Notes: generated by a model not told the origin, from the sequence alone. 64,000 nucleotides of DNA from Saturnia japonica (GCA_033032175.1 CM065322.1:8928001-8992000), one strand, 5' to 3'; numbered from the stretch's first letter, positions 1 to 11,662 are shown. A program made the numbers and translations.

Positions 1-740
1 ATGCAGTAACAATGAAATAACTACTCATTAGCATTGATTCTATTAAGATAACTGAAGCATTTTATTTCATCATGTGTTTCTGAATACATTTATGACTGTT
101 AGACAGCTATCTATTAAAAAAATAGTTCAATAAGCAGTCACTAGATGGAAACTTTACGAAACTCATAGTAAATGTCATGAATGTATAAAATACTTTACAT
201 TATAATCCAAAACAATACCGTAATTCCTGAAAATAATTAAATCACACTTTCTATTGTTTATTATTCCTTCTTGTAACAAAACAAACACAATGTAAATGAG
301 AAATAAAATAATATATTTTTCATCAGTATAGTAACGAGAGCTACCCTATAAGTATTATATTTCGGTGTTTATTTTCATTCTGTTTTACAAAATCTTGGAG
401 TAATTTAAACAAACCCTCTAAATCCAGTCCCGAGAGAGACTGGCTTGTCGGAAAGCAATTTGGTTTCTTACCTGTTACATCACTGGGACTTTACGAAAAG
501 TATCTGAATACAATCACGCTGAATTGTACAATGTTATTAATTTTATAATTAATCAAAATTCCGTTTCCATTCATATTATTTAGACATTGTACACTAAGCA
601 TATAAATAGTGTAGTAAAGTAATGTTTTTTTTATATAATGTGAATGAAAAATGATCTTAATGATAGTAAACAAGGTAATACTACTTCGATAAGAGAATCA
701 AGGTGCTCTCGACAGTAATATAGACAATAATCTCTATATA
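1..740. other. AT-rich intergenic DNA, no gene seen
   Basis: No splice-bounded coding stretch, RNA gene or clear terminal repeat was found. Open frames here are short and of AT-rich composition. Confidence 0.5.
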
Positions 741-744
741 ATAT

Positions 745-1206
745 TGTTACGACCTGTTTGTTACAGCCCGATTAAAAAGAGAGATAATCTTGTTCCCGAA
801 ATATTTCGAAGCAACTACATACTTCTCACGACTTCGAAATAATGTTCGTGCCGTAAACAACTGCGGCGCATGTTTGTGTAAACATCGCAGTTTACACAGA
901 CATGTATAGGGCTTCTCGCCTCGATTACGACATCGAGTAGGCATAGCAACCAAACGGCTAGAAAGTTAGCGATAGTTCACGATTTTTCTGCGGATCGTTT
1001 AGTGTAGGTATTTAAGCGGCTCAGGCGTGGCGCCGTAACATTTCCGTTTTAAATTATTAAGCGATAACATCGAGCGATAAAAGGAAGTGAAACCATAGTG
1101 AAATAAATAACAGTGTTGTGAGTTCGTGTAATTTGTAACCGTGTTGAATTCACATAAATCTTCTTCAAGTCAAACATCGGCATATTTATTACCCACGGGT
1201 GTAACA
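745..1206. mobile_element. Solo LTR of a Ty3/Gypsy-like retrotransposon
   Basis: A 462-bp block begins TGTTACGACC and ends GGGTGTAACA, so it has the TG...CA ends of an LTR extended to a TGTTAC/GTAACA inverted repeat. It is flanked on both sides by ATAT (741-744 and 1207-1210), a 4-bp target duplication as expected for retroviral-type integration. No gag, pol or second LTR lies next to it, so it is probably the product of recombination between two LTRs. Assignment to Gypsy rather than another LTR superfamily rests only on the style of the ends and the duplication length. Confidence 0.7.
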
Positions 1207-1210
1207 ATAT

Positions 1211-2655
1211 TCTTTCTCACTTTTTTTTTGTGTCTACCCAGTGAACACATGTATGTCAATGTTACATTTGAATGAATCATAAATGATAACATGCGTAATG
1301 TAAAAAATGTTTCAGTAATGTTTTAGAAATGACTCAGTAATGAGTTAAAAATGACCGAATAAAGAGTTGGAAATTACTCATTATTTAACACTTTTATGAT
1401 AAGCTGATGTAACAGGTTTCATATATCAGTGATGTGCATTTGACATCCGTTTATTACATTAATGACAAGCTTGACATTATTTTGATAAAAGTAAAAGTTC
1501 GATAACGTCAATATTATTATCTTTTATATCAACTAAATTTTGAAGTCACTGCTGAAGCTGCTGCAATGAATAAGATTCGCACTTGCATATTAGAATAACC
1601 CAAAGTCATTCTAGTGTGAAAGTATCTTCAATCAGCACTGTAGGTCATGTTAGCCGTGTTACTTACATAGAGGAGTTAATGAATGGTTCATAAAAACAAA
1701 CCCTTATCTTCAATGTATAAAACTAAACGATATCTAGACAAAAATCATGGCAGTGCCCATCTGTATCAATATAAAAAAGTACACATAAAATTATTGACTT
1801 TATATCAGTTTTATGTCATGTGTATATGAAAACGCTGTGACCCTGTGTGTGATGGCCAAGGTAACATAACGCGTTCACTGGGTACGTTACATCTCCCTTA
1901 ACTCTTTATTAAAATTCATTATTCAAACAGCATTTTAAAGCTTACGCTATCCGCTTGGAAGAATTTTTTCGTTAAAAATAGATTAATAAAAATAGATGGT
2001 ATTCCTAATGAAAATATATTCAAGTAACATATTGAAGGCGCGCCATCTATTAAAAATCTGTTTAACTAACATGACATCTGTTAGATTGTTTATAGTTATA
2101 ATGTGCGAAATATTCCCATGGGTCAACTAATTTCAACACAATTTATAAAAGCCAAATGAAATTTAGGTTATTGTTTTCATTAATTTCAATATTGATTACC
2201 GCCTACAGATATATTAATAAAAAAGGGGTTATTGTGTTTATTCGTTATAATTAAATAAAATAAATATACAAATAACAATATATTCGAAATTTGACATAGA
2301 CTACTATAATATATAAATACCACACCATGCGTTTGCCGTTCCTAACTTCCGACAGCGACGGATTTTCCATTTCCTCAATCAACGTTTTGACTAACTACTT
2401 AAATTTTATTCACACGACCATAGATATTTCCCTGTTTTATTTATATCAATTTTTAATTTATTTTATAGCGATGCAAGGTGATCTTACAGCTAACAAAGAT
2501 ATATACATGTATTATGTTATATAATGAAGGCCATTTAAAAATTCACACAGATACACAGTAATAAAAATTTGTTTGGTAAAAAATTGATTGGTTAGATTTT
2601 TCTTAAGTTTCAAAGAACTAGTTTGAAAGAGATCAAAGTCTATGGTTTTAGAAAT
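1211..2655. other. AT-rich intergenic DNA
   Basis: No gene is seen. Around 1305-1385 there are several loose repeats of an AATGA-CTCAGTAATGAGT-like motif. Nothing longer is conserved. Confidence 0.45.
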
Positions 2656-2837
2656 CTTATTATATAAAGTGAGCAATTCTTGTATACATATATGTAATTG
2701 GTTTCTCGGAAACGGCTCCAACGATTTCGATGAAACTTTGTATTTAGATAATATTTTACATTCCAAGTTTACCTAGATAGGTTTTTTTCTTTTTTTGTTT
2801 ATAGGACACCGGGCACAGCTCGGTCGCTCAGATATTG
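2656..2837 (+). repeat. Interspersed repeat with terminal hairpin, copy 1
   Basis: It starts near AAAGTGAGCAATTCTTG, passes through a segment reading ...CGATTTCGATGAAACTTTG... and ends ACCGGGCACAGCTCGGTCGC-TCAGATATT. A short GC-rich stem (ACCGRGC/GCTCGGT) lies just before the end. Two relatives occur at about 3445-3563 (shortened) and 56610-56797 (nearly full). A short hairpin close to the 3' end is a Helitron-like feature, but the end does not read CTRR, so the class is open. Confidence 0.6.
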
Positions 2838-2924
2838 ATATTAATTTGATTATTGATTGATTCAAATTTCACTTACAGTTTAAAGAAACCGAGTTTTTTA
2901 TGAAAGAAAATATAACTATGAAAC

Positions 2925-3030
2925 CATAGCATGGTGGTGGGGCAATCCCCTATAGGTACTGCCGGCAGCTGCACTTGAGAGCCCTACTAGGCTTAGGGTT
3001 GTACTATTGTAGGCCACATCAACACTTTTG
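2925..3030 (+). repeat. SINE-like fragment (CTAGGCTTAG family)
   Basis: It contains GCAGCTGCACTTGAGAGCCC and ACTAGGCTTAG, shared with the fuller copy at 46255-46450 and the fragment at 40228-40330. Only the right half is preserved. Confidence 0.5.
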
Positions 3031-3444
3031 AAGAATAAAAAATATCATTATTACTGCACGTAATGTGGTTTTATAACTCATACTTAGATAAAGCAGCGGT
3101 CCGATTCAGAAGATGACGCTAAAGTGTAGTTCTCACGATTAATAATTATAAATCCTTCGTTTTAATTGCAGAAAGTCAAACCAATCAAGCTACGTCGTTT
3201 TCGCTGAGCAATATTCGCGTCTGGAATGGAGCTCGGCAGGCGAGGACAATCAACGCTAAAAGCGGCATTGTCAATGTTAATGAAAACCCCGGGAGATATC
3301 AACTTTGTTTGGGCCATTGTTAGAAGCACGCCCGACTTACAAAGTTAGTTAAAGATGTAATGAGCAACATATTTTTCCGTCTTACAATAACAATGTTAAC
3401 AAAACCTCGCACTGTTTCTCTATGTAGGTATATATATACCTTAT
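3031..3444. other. Intergenic DNA with a less AT-rich patch
   Basis: The 3165-3320 stretch is less AT-rich than its surroundings. It follows a pyrimidine tract ending in TTGCAG and stays open in one frame for about 50 codons. No family is recognised and no start codon or matching donor can be assigned, so it is not called as an exon. Confidence 0.3.
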
Positions 3445-3563
3445 ATCTAATACTATAAAGTGAGCAGTTCATGTATATATTGGATAATGTTTTATTTTCT
3501 AAGTTTATCAAGAAATAGTTTTTTTGAAGACACCGAGAAAAGCTCGGTCGTCCAGATATTAAG
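3445..3563 (+). repeat. Interspersed repeat with terminal hairpin, copy 2 (shortened)
   Basis: It keeps the start (TATAAAGTGAGCAGTTC) and the end (GACACCGAGAAAAGCTCGGTC then CAGATATT) of the family at 2656-2837. It lacks most of the middle. Confidence 0.55.
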
Positions 3564-3584
3564 TATGTATTTTTTATTCAACTA

Positions 3585-3838
3585 ACGGTCGTTTTCAATA
3601 ACCTATCTATCCGTTGGTTCAGTTACTAAAGATAGACAAATATAACCCTTTGTCCTTACTTTATTTTCAATAACCTAACAATGGATAGTTTTTGGTATCT
3701 ACATAATATATATCTCTATCCTATAGCTTGCATAGATAAGAGGGAAGCCGATATCTGTCTTAAAATAAAGATAGTACTTATTGCAAATATGTACTAATCG
3801 GGGTTAGTGAACTCAGATATGTTATTGAAAACGGCCGT
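3585..3838. mobile_element. MITE, 254 bp, about 24-bp terminal inverted repeats
   Basis: The left end reads ACGGTCGTTTTCAATAACC. The right end, read on the opposite strand, is ACGGCCGTTTTCAATAACA and continues TATCT in both. The interior has no coding capacity. A clean target duplication is not visible: TA lies to the left and AA to the right. Confidence 0.7.
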
Positions 3839-4188
3839 AAGGTGGCAAAAATAAGCGGCTACTACGGTAGCCCGTACGTAGCTAATGGACGCTTGTAGCT
3901 CCATAGGAATCACTGGCGCGCTGCCAATCTTGAACCTCCTTTCATCAACGACCCCGGTAGACCCTATTCACCACAAGAACACAACATAACGTTATTCGGC
4001 TAAGATCTTCTATAGCAAAGTTTCTTAACTTTTTTGGAGTAACGGACCACTAGCAACATTTAAAAGCTGGCGATTTAAAACATTAAATAAAATATAAAAA
4101 AAGACAAAGCAGTCATGAGGACAGAAGTAAAAACTATAAACAAACAGTTGCTATTTTTGGATCTCCGAATCAATTGTTTAATTTTTTA
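3839..4188. other. Intergenic DNA, no gene seen
   Basis: AT-rich apart from a short GC-richer patch at about 3840-3960. No feature could be identified. Confidence 0.4.
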
Positions 4189-4480
4189 GGTTTTATTGCT
4201 ACAAAGACTTCTTTTTTCGTTAACACGTCTCACGTGACCATGTCGATGACTACTTACATGAATTTACTCCCTATCCAAACCTTCCTATAGAAGTTTTCAC
4301 TTCATAGGTTTATTACTATGTGTATGCTGGTCGCGATCTCTATCATCTTTATTTAGGTTATATTGCTACAAAGACTCCATTTATCGTAAACACATCACGT
4401 GACTATGTCGATGACGACTTACATGAATTTACTCCCTATCCATACCTCCCTATAGAAGTTTTCACTTCAATAAATAAACA
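4189..4480 (+). repeat. Tandem duplication, two copies about 167 bp apart
   Basis: Both copies run from a TTGCTACAAAGACT block through CACGTGACYATGTCGATGAC and TACATGAATTTACTCCCTATCC to TATAGAAGTTTTCACTTC. The second copy is open as a short frame (4320-4508, up to 62 codons) with the acidic run DYVDDDLHEF. The first copy is broken in that frame. GAAGTTTTCACTTC is itself an inverted repeat and resembles a transposon end. This is probably an internally duplicated transposon fragment. Confidence 0.6.
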
Positions 4481-4799
4481 ATTATTTATGACTTTTAGTT
4501 ACATTTAATTGAATCGGTTACTTAAAGAACCTATGTTTATTTTTGTGCAGATAATTCAAAATATGCCAACACAGAGAGAAAGTATATACACCTATTGACT
4601 TTTACATAATGTGAAGACAGTGGGCTGTCTCCGATGGGACATATAAAAAGAGCCACCTCAAGAATAACGTGATTATGTATATTGATTTACACCTAACTTA
4701 CAGGATACTTTCTTACTTCAAACTGTGTCCCAATTTATATTAACAAACAACAAAAACGTTAATATAGTCTTACTTTTTCATTTTATTTAAAAAATCGAC

Positions 4800-5200
4800 T
4801 TAATTATATTTATACTTTAATTCTACATCGATGCTTTTGTGAATGTCCCGGGTTATCGAGACGCAGCATATATGGTACTCAGAAGTAGCAGTCAACCGTG
4901 CTTCACGCTCTTCACTGATTTTGATCAAACGATATTCTGCCATTCGTCTCCGCTGTGAATTTAACCTATTACGTCGTTTCCTATAGGTTTCTGGGGCGAG
5001 TAATTTTTTCTTAGATGGTATCTCGTTCTGCAGTGAGTCTTACCTCACTATATTGATCTGATTCCTGTGAACGAACGGCTTTCACTCTTTTTGGAGCATT
5101 GGAATACTGAAAAAATCCCGTCCAATTTCTACCAGGCATTTTACCCAAATGGCATAGCATCGACGACTGTCAATAAAGTTTATGTCACCGACGGTTGCCG
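4800..5200 (-). pseudogene. Possible Helitron-type protein N-terminal relic
   Basis: Read on the minus strand, several frames together give an arginine-rich, highly charged sequence including RRNRLNSQRRRMAEYRL and EEREARLTA, with stops and shifts between them. Basic runs of this type occur at the N-terminus of insect Helitron Rep-helicase proteins, but no Rep or helicase motif is present here. The class is an inference from composition and motif style alone. Confidence 0.3.
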
Positions 5201-6140
5201 TTGTTTGAGAACTATACCGTACTTACTATAAGCAGTACAGTCATTTTGCCGAGCTAGTAAAAAAAACTACTTACAAAGCAATACAAATTTAATTTAAATC
5301 CAAATCGTAACGCAATGATTTACATCCCTTGGTGGATCATCATTATGATGAAAAATCTAAAAAGATTATTTAAACAACGTCCGTTGGTCCTTTGAGGTAC
5401 CTAACTAAAATCATTTTAAATAACCAATATTATCCAGTAGACATAAGGGCTGAGTAGTACAATATAAAAATGTAAGTTTTTTCAATCCTTTACGAAAAGA
5501 TAACTTTAATTCATTTATTTTGTTTAAATTAAATAGAACTATTAAATTGATAAACAATGGAGAGATTCTTAATAAATTTCCAGTTTAAAAAACAATATTG
5601 AAATCTATAAAATGAATAACACCATTCTTAAATTATTTTTACACGCGCTCATAAAAAAGCATATTTTTTAGCATAATATTTTAAGTGTGACAATCGAAAT
5701 GAAACAAAATTCGTGACTATTTAAATGCGGGATAAACCTAAAATAAAAATTATTTCGTAATTTTATAGTGTTAATTTTAACGTCCTTTCTTATAATTTCT
5801 CAGAACATTTAAAACTACCGGTTCCCTCAAACGATTTCAAAAGAGGCATTTTAGCAGGGTCTGCATAACAGGGACAACGAACGATAGAATCTATCGTCGA
5901 CGGTTGCCGTTGTTTTTGGTACCGTACTTACCATCAGTTACAACAGTAGGTGTATTGTATAGTACTAGTCTGAACGTTAGTTTTCCCTTGTCTGCCCCTC
6001 CCTCGACCCCCTGTGAGAATCCTAGCTACGCCCATGATCCTAGTCAAAGTACTGTGTAATAACACTAATTGGACTCGGAAATAAAGACAACTTTTTAGAT
6101 AAAACTCACAATCGCAGAATCAGTTAAGTATATATTAGAT
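5201..6140. other. AT-rich DNA with repeat remnants
   Basis: Two patches share GACGGTTGCCGTTGTTT followed closely by ACCGTACTTAC, one at about 5185-5225 and one at 5895-5935. A diverged relative lies at 31685-31720. They look like ends of a common lepidopteran interspersed repeat. Nothing else is seen. Confidence 0.45.
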
Positions 6141-6144
6141 TTTT

Positions 6145-6423
6145 TTACTTTGTACCTGCTTCTGTTTTATATTGACCGGAAACTAAGTGACGTCTTACAG
6201 CGCTCCTTGGTAACAAGTAACATGGGGAGAAATCCCCATGGCGCATCAAGGCGCCGCCGCTCGCACATTCGAGAACTTCTGTCTTACGTAACTGTTTAAC
6301 ATAAACAAAAAGTGTTGATTTTCCTGATTCCTGTGGCTTTGAGCGTTTGCACCCAGTTCTTATCAAAATACATGTTCCCATGTAAGCAAGGAAAAATAAA
6401 AATATTAAAATGTCATCAAACAA
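6145..6423 (-). other. Open frame of 92 codons, unrecognised
   Basis: The frame has a hydrophobic start (about residues 4-22) followed by a charged stretch, and its central part is less AT-rich than the flanks. No domain is recognised and the region contains a local inverted repeat (ATGGGGA/TCCCCAT). It could be chance or a transposon remnant. Confidence 0.2.
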
Positions 6424-7239
6424 GTTGAAATCTATTTCGTAAACACGTAAAAAATTACGTTTTTCTATCAGTAATTATATGGGAAATACCACTATCGCAA
6501 TATATATAGTAGATAACATAACATAACTCTGCGGGCGAGTCTACAGAAAATATCTTACATTTAGTTTGTTTTATATTTTGCACGGTCTTAATACGATTGT
6601 CGTGTTTTATCGGATTGCAGTTCGATTTTCAGAGTGGAAATAAATTCAATCGCCGATAAAAGGCATTAGTGTAGCTACTAACTTGTATCCATCGTATCCC
6701 GTAGGTCTCGCGGGAACTACCTCACTAACATAGTGGTTTTATGGAACTTGACAGGAATATGATAAACATCCCTTAAAAGTGTAGTAGACATATTTTATCT
6801 TTTGTTGTACAGTAATGTCAAAATATCGTAATTTATTAACCGCCTTCAAAACAAAAAAGGATGTTCTCAATTCCCTATTTTTATGAATGTTCTGCCAAAA
6901 CTTCTTTGTTTTTGAACCGATTTAGATAATACTTTTTTCGTTGAAAATATCTCAGGACCAGTCCCATATTAATTACATTGGCATTGGACCTTTAAATTCG
7001 AAGATACGTCAGGGAAGTCATTGAAGTTGACTTTCTTTTTTGCTAAAAATTGCTCTGTTTAAGACACGCTCATAATATGAATGTCAAAAGTAAAGAAATG
7101 AATTCAACGTAAGTAATTTTATTTTTTAAATCATTAAGTAAGAGACTAAATTGAAATTTTCACTTAATTTTTATGACATTTTCAATTCTTGAAAAAATGC
7201 ACGTTTTTGATGACATGCTTTGGAGTCGAATGAATATAA
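6424..7239. other. Intergenic DNA with a common repeat fragment at about 6838-7010
   Basis: The stretch starting AACCGCCTTCAAAACAAAAA and continuing through a GTTCTCAATTCCC block has the form of a widespread lepidopteran dispersed repeat. Patches at 17720-17757 and 22956-22992 (AAGAAGTTATGGCTGAACAT) probably come from the opposite end of the same family. The rest shows nothing. Confidence 0.35.
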
Positions 7240-7940
7240 AAATATTCTATATCTATACATACAATTAATAAAATTAGAAGCGTCTCTTTGTAATGTCAAA
7301 CAGCAACTTTCCACCACCGCACCGCTCGCCATCAGCAGGAAGTTCATCCTCCCTCTTTGGAACCTAAATGGTCGCGGACATTCCGTTTGCAGAGGAAATA
7401 CCTTCCGCGAACGTTACGGTTGCGGAATGAGCTCCCTATTGCAGTTTTCCCTGGGGATTACACTATGGGGTTTTTCAAAAAGGTTTTTAAAGGGTCGGCA
7501 ATGCGTATGTGCTGCTTCTGGTGTTGCAAGCGTACATAGGCCGCGGTGACCGCTCACCACCAAGCGGACCGCACGCTTGTTTACCACCATAGTGATATAA
7601 AAAAACAGCTTTTTACTAAATGCATACGAAAGTAAGTATATACTCCAACTAACCATACTTTACTGCTACAGAAACTTCAAAATGACATACATTTTTATTT
7701 GTTTGTCCGTCTGTTTGTTAGGCCGATATTGACGAAACTTTCACTAGCAGATAGCTGATGTTATAAGAAGTAATTGAAGCTACTTTTAGTTCAGAAAAAG
7801 AATTAGGGATCCGCTTAAAAAAAATGAATCTTAATCTTTAAAATAACCAGCGGGCGACATCCATGGGTGGAAGCGGGTCACCACAATACCAACAATCTGT
7901 GGTCCACGCGAGAGGAGCCGTGGGCACAGTTAGTTCTAAA
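7240..7940 (+). mobile_element. Helitron-like repeat interrupted by a LINE 3' end, copy 1
   Basis: The left part (ACAATTAATAAAATTAGAAG) and the right part (ATAGCTGATGTTATAAG... AAAAAGAATTAGGGATCCGC) match, in the same order, the repeat at 9970-10480. The right edge, with GTGGTCCACGCG and CCGTGGGCAC, resembles the ends of lepidopteran non-autonomous Helitrons. Between the parts lies a non-LTR fragment. Confidence 0.5.
7310..7605 (+). pseudogene. Non-LTR retrotransposon reverse-transcriptase C-terminus
   Basis: Two overlapping frames give a recognisable LINE tail: one reads RTFRLQRKYLPRTLRLRNEL and the other follows with YTMGFFKK-like and FLKGRQCVCAASGVASVH-like segments. This is the usual end of a CR1/Jockey-like pol protein, where an R-TLRLWNELP block is followed by F-K-FLKGR. 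A frame change between the two halves and loss of everything upstream make it a dead 5'-truncated copy. The clade cannot be fixed from so short a stretch. Confidence 0.6.
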
Positions 7941-9169
7941 ATAAAAATATAATGCGTTTTTTATTCCTACGGAGTGAAATGACATGTCACGTGTTGCAAG
8001 AATATTGTGTTTTTAAATTAGTTCCAAAAAATAAAAACCCTCAAATCAGTATTTAAAATCTTAATGTGAAAACATTATTTTCAAGTCTTACATTAGTGAT
8101 TGTCAATACACTCCATGAGACTATAAAACGCAGTATATAATAGCTTAGAATGCATTTTTACACAAATGGACGTTTATGAATAATGTATATTATATACAAA
8201 CAGAAATTACATAATATGCTTGTATATCATAATCTATATTCATACTTCGGCCTGGGTGCTGGTTGCTGTATAATGACAAATTGCTTTGTAACAATAGACC
8301 ACGAGGCTTTCATGTTAATTTATTTAATTAATACATCAAATTATTTTCATAATTCTGCTCGCTATAGAATAATACAAATAATTCAGTTACTTCGTATCAT
8401 AAAATGTACTTCTTACATCATTATTACATTACGCCCTACGGGTGACGAACAAGGAATTATACAAGTATAGTAGGGGCGGTAATTTCTGAATATAACTATG
8501 ACATTTTCCATATTTTTTTTATAAAACCCTATAAAAATGGCTAATTTATTCACCGTGTGTTGTGTTCCTGCGGTGAGTACAATCAGGGTTCTCTTTACCC
8601 GGGGGTTCAAGAGGTGCGAGGCCCGGGCGCAGAGTCCTAGGAGGCGCAAGCCGACCGCCATAAGTTTGGATAGGTATCTAATACTACCACAATAACACTG
8701 AGTAACACTAGTCCACTAAAGCAGAGCTACGAGCACAGCATATTTAAGGTCAACCATGGGTCCAAGACTCAAGATAGATTGACAAATTTGACCATTATGA
8801 GTAGGTATAGAATGAAAAGATAATCATAAAATGACATTATTCAAAAATATTTCAACTCAAAAGCCCGATAAATTGTGTTAGTCAGTATTTTAGGAAAATA
8901 ATGTAATGAATCCTTAAAAAATACATTGCGTTTTTGTTTAAGTTAAAACAGTGGGGGTGATCGGCAATCCATCGGTGGTCGTCGCTGTAATGCTAGTCTG
9001 CTAGCATCTCAGCAACTGGATATGCACCGACTGATCCCGAAACGTGACAACCCAAAAGAATAGCCACGACTGGTTTTATGTATCATTATATTTTATAATA
9101 TAGAAATGTGAAACAAATAAAATTTGTCATCAGTACGTGAAATGTACTAAAATTGAGTAGCTTACATTG
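7941..9169. other. Intergenic DNA, no gene seen
   Basis: Mostly AT-rich. GC-richer patches at about 8555-8660 and 8950-9075 look like transposon debris but could not be assigned. Short open frames at 8183-8470 and 8413-8661 overlap on opposite strands and have no family. Confidence 0.4.
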
Positions 9170-9174
9170 GCTAA

Positions 9175-9300
9175 AAAAATAAAATAAAATGGAAATGAAT
9201 GAAATGAAATGAAACGAAATGAAGCGAAACTAGATGATATGAAATGAGAAGAGGAAGGAGAAAGAGAAAGGAGACGAAGAACAAGCAAGGGTAAGAGTGA
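9175..9300. repeat. Purine-rich microsatellite-like tract
   Basis: A run of imperfect GAAAT and GAGAAG units on the plus strand, almost devoid of pyrimidines for more than 100 bases. Confidence 0.8.
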
Positions 9301-9339
9301 TGATGACCCTCCTTGTTTGCAAGACAACAATATAGAGAG

Positions 9340-9580
9340 ATCTGTAACTACAGCTGAAGTATAGTTAGGATGAATATAGTGAGTTTGTTTGATTTTTTTT
9401 TCACTGAGTACGAAAAAATATTTACGCGAACTATTAAGGCATTTTCCGAATGAAATTTCGTGTATAAAAAACAGTGATAAAAAATCTACGCCCATACCAG
9501 ATATAACGGATAGACAAAAATTTCAAAAAGGGTTGAAATGTTTTCTGTCCATCTCGTCACTGGTTGATGATACTTCATAG
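9340..9580 (+). repeat. Interspersed repeat, plus-strand copy
   Basis: The stretch from GGATGAATATAGTGAGTTTG, through the T-rich tract ending CACTGAGTAC, to TTTCTGTCCATCTC has an inverted relative at 41410-41680. There the same blocks occur in reverse order on the minus strand. Confidence 0.6.
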
Positions 9581-9969
9581 TCACGTTTAACATAAAATAA
9601 TAAAATCAAAACCAAACTAATAAACAACAGAGAGAACCTTAGTTAAAGTTATTCCAATGGCCGCTCCAGACTCACGCCTTGTACACCCGTGAAAGGACGT
9701 GAACGATAGTGTGGATGGGTTTCACACCTGTTCATGGGGTTCACGCCTGTTGGCGCCTCGGTTTCCGTTCCGAGTCGGTTTTTTGTATCCGCGTCAAAGG
9801 GTTCGCGGCCACGCCACACGAACAACGCGAATGCTTATCCACATTCACGGCATCGCAGTTCGATTTTTTAATCCAATATGCTAAACAACTAATACTGGAT
9901 TGTAATAATTCTATTAAACGTTTAAATTATTCAATATTAATGATGATAATATTGCTAGATTTGACGATA
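9581..9969. other. Intergenic DNA with an unassigned GC-rich patch
   Basis: A GC-rich patch at about 9690-9860 contains a nearly duplicated GGGTTTCACACCTGTTCATG / GGGTTCACGCCTGTTGG pair. No family is recognised. Confidence 0.35.
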
Positions 9970-10690
9970 CTTTAGGTAGGTGTATCATCTATACAATTAA
10001 TAAAATTGAAATGTCTATTTGCAATGTTAATTAGCAATTACTTTTATCTCATATTTACATTATAATATGTAAACTTAAATTAGTCGTTATTTATTAACTC
10101 CTTTACAACTAACATGGGTAATCTCCCGAAACGATAGGACCAATTTTGATGGACCTTCACTGATAGATAGCTGATGTTATAGGGAGTAACTTAGGCTGCT
10201 TTTATTTTAGAAAAAGAATTAGGGTTCCGCACAAATAAAAAAAGAACTGGTCATGGTGAATCATTTCGGGCGCTTAAATAGCTTACCCTAAGATAATGAA
10301 AATTAATGTACTACATAATTGTAGGCATTAAGAAGATCTCAAAAAAAGTCCGGCAGAGTATACATCTACCTTCAAAGAAACACCCACAATAAGCATTTTT
10401 GTCTTTAAAATAGCCGGGAGCGGGGGAGCAAGATTCGCGTGGGTATTCTGTAGTCCACGTGAGCGAAGCCAAATTTCATAACTTTTTTATATGTACATAA
10501 ACGCAATTTATAGGCCATAGAAATGTACATACGTGTAAAGATGCATCACAAATTTACCTTCAGACTATAAGCTACAACCATCCCAAATTTCATTATATCG
10601 GACCAGTATTTTTTGTGTGATTAGAGTTTCAAATATATTGATAAACAGACAGACAGAAATTTCAAAAACTATCGAAATGTGTTCTCTCAC
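9970..10690 (+). mobile_element. Helitron-like repeat, copy 2
   Basis: It shares ACAATTAATAAAATTG, GATAGCTGATGTTATAGG and AAAAAGAATTAGGGTTCCGC with the copy at 7240-7940, without the LINE insertion. It continues into ATTCGCGTGGGTATTCTGTA and then a tail with AAACAGACAGACAGAAATT. It is non-coding. Confidence 0.5.
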
Positions 10691-10828
10691 TTCTCTTCGT
10701 GATTCTTATCACCTCCTTTGTATTTTGTCTCAAATATCTTAATGTACAGTTTCCGACTCTTTTCTCTTTTAATACAATTATATAGATTTATATAGATAAG
10801 TGTTAAACACTTGTGGGTCTTGTGGAAT

Positions 10829-10841
10829 AAACAGTCCAATA
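10829..10841. repeat. Left target-site duplication of retroposon copy 1
   Basis: AAACAGTCCAATA occurs here and again at 11663-11675, exactly at the two edges of the retroposon. Confidence 0.8.
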
Positions 10842-11662
10842 TTATTATTTTTTGAACTGACTATACTGTTAGCCTTAGGGGCCCTATCCAAAAACAGAGC
10901 CGCTGCGGCTTTTACAGCTTCACCGGACTTGGGGGCGAGCGCTTAGGGCACTCAGCCGTGAAATTTTGTGACGACCCGCTCGAGGGTGCCAGAGTGGCCG
11001 AACCTCGGCTCGGGCGGTCGTCGCGAATGCGAAAAGGTCGCGATCTATCTAATTCCCTAATCTTAAGAAAATTCGAGCTAACTAACATATACTCATATGC
11101 ACGTTCCCCTCCTCCTGGGAGGAAGGAGGGAACCATGCGTATGTGTATTTAGTAATCGGAATGGTTTTTCTACACTAACTAGCGCATTAGTCTAACTAGC
11201 GCAAAAAAAGAAAAAAAAGGTCCCTTACAGAACCTATGTACCTGTGTGGTGTGCACGTGTGTGTGTTCATACGTGTGTAATGTTGTATGTGGGTAGCTAA
11301 ATGTTGCACGTATAGTGTCACTTTGTATCGCGCGGGTGGCTGCCTGACCCAAGGGCTTCACACCGAGGAACGGACCTAGGCTTGGGTTACCGCTAGAGAG
11401 GGTGGACGTGACGGGTGTGCGGGAGCGAAGTTGACCGCCCGTCCTCTGCGGAGAGAACGGTGGTTACGCGGGCGTGGGCGGTGGCACGCTCTGTTTGGAG
11501 AGGCGGTGGAATAGAACGCGTTTGCTGTTTTGATTTGGTCGAGCGGGTCAGTGAAGATATTACGCAGCCGGCGTTTACTCCGGCAGGCATTGGGGTCGGG
11601 AACATATGAAGCTGCCGCTTTGATTAAAGGATTCGCGTGGTTCGACGCGGTGTCGAAATAAG
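10842..11662 (-). mobile_element. Retroposon family Ret-A, copy 1 (821 bp)
   Basis: The element is bounded by 13-bp direct repeats. Read on the minus strand it starts with a GC-rich 5' part, passes through a GT/CA-rich stretch and a conserved block with GGGCCCCTAAGGCTAACAG, and ends in an A-rich tail (AAAAAATAATAAT). This is how a 5'-truncated non-LTR retrotransposon or SINE inserts. The 5' part is open for 102 codons on the minus strand (11376-11684, which runs 22 bases past the element). Other copies are at 50487-51096 and 24899-25010. No reverse transcriptase motif is present, so the parent element is unknown. Confidence 0.75.

Noticed and set aside
3165..3320. A possible internal exon after a TTGCAG acceptor
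   Set aside because: No recognisable protein, no start codon, and no donor that gives a consistent phase. Composition alone is not enough.
7414..7656. 80-codon minus-strand frame
   Set aside because: It is the antisense shadow of a LINE C-terminus read on the plus strand.
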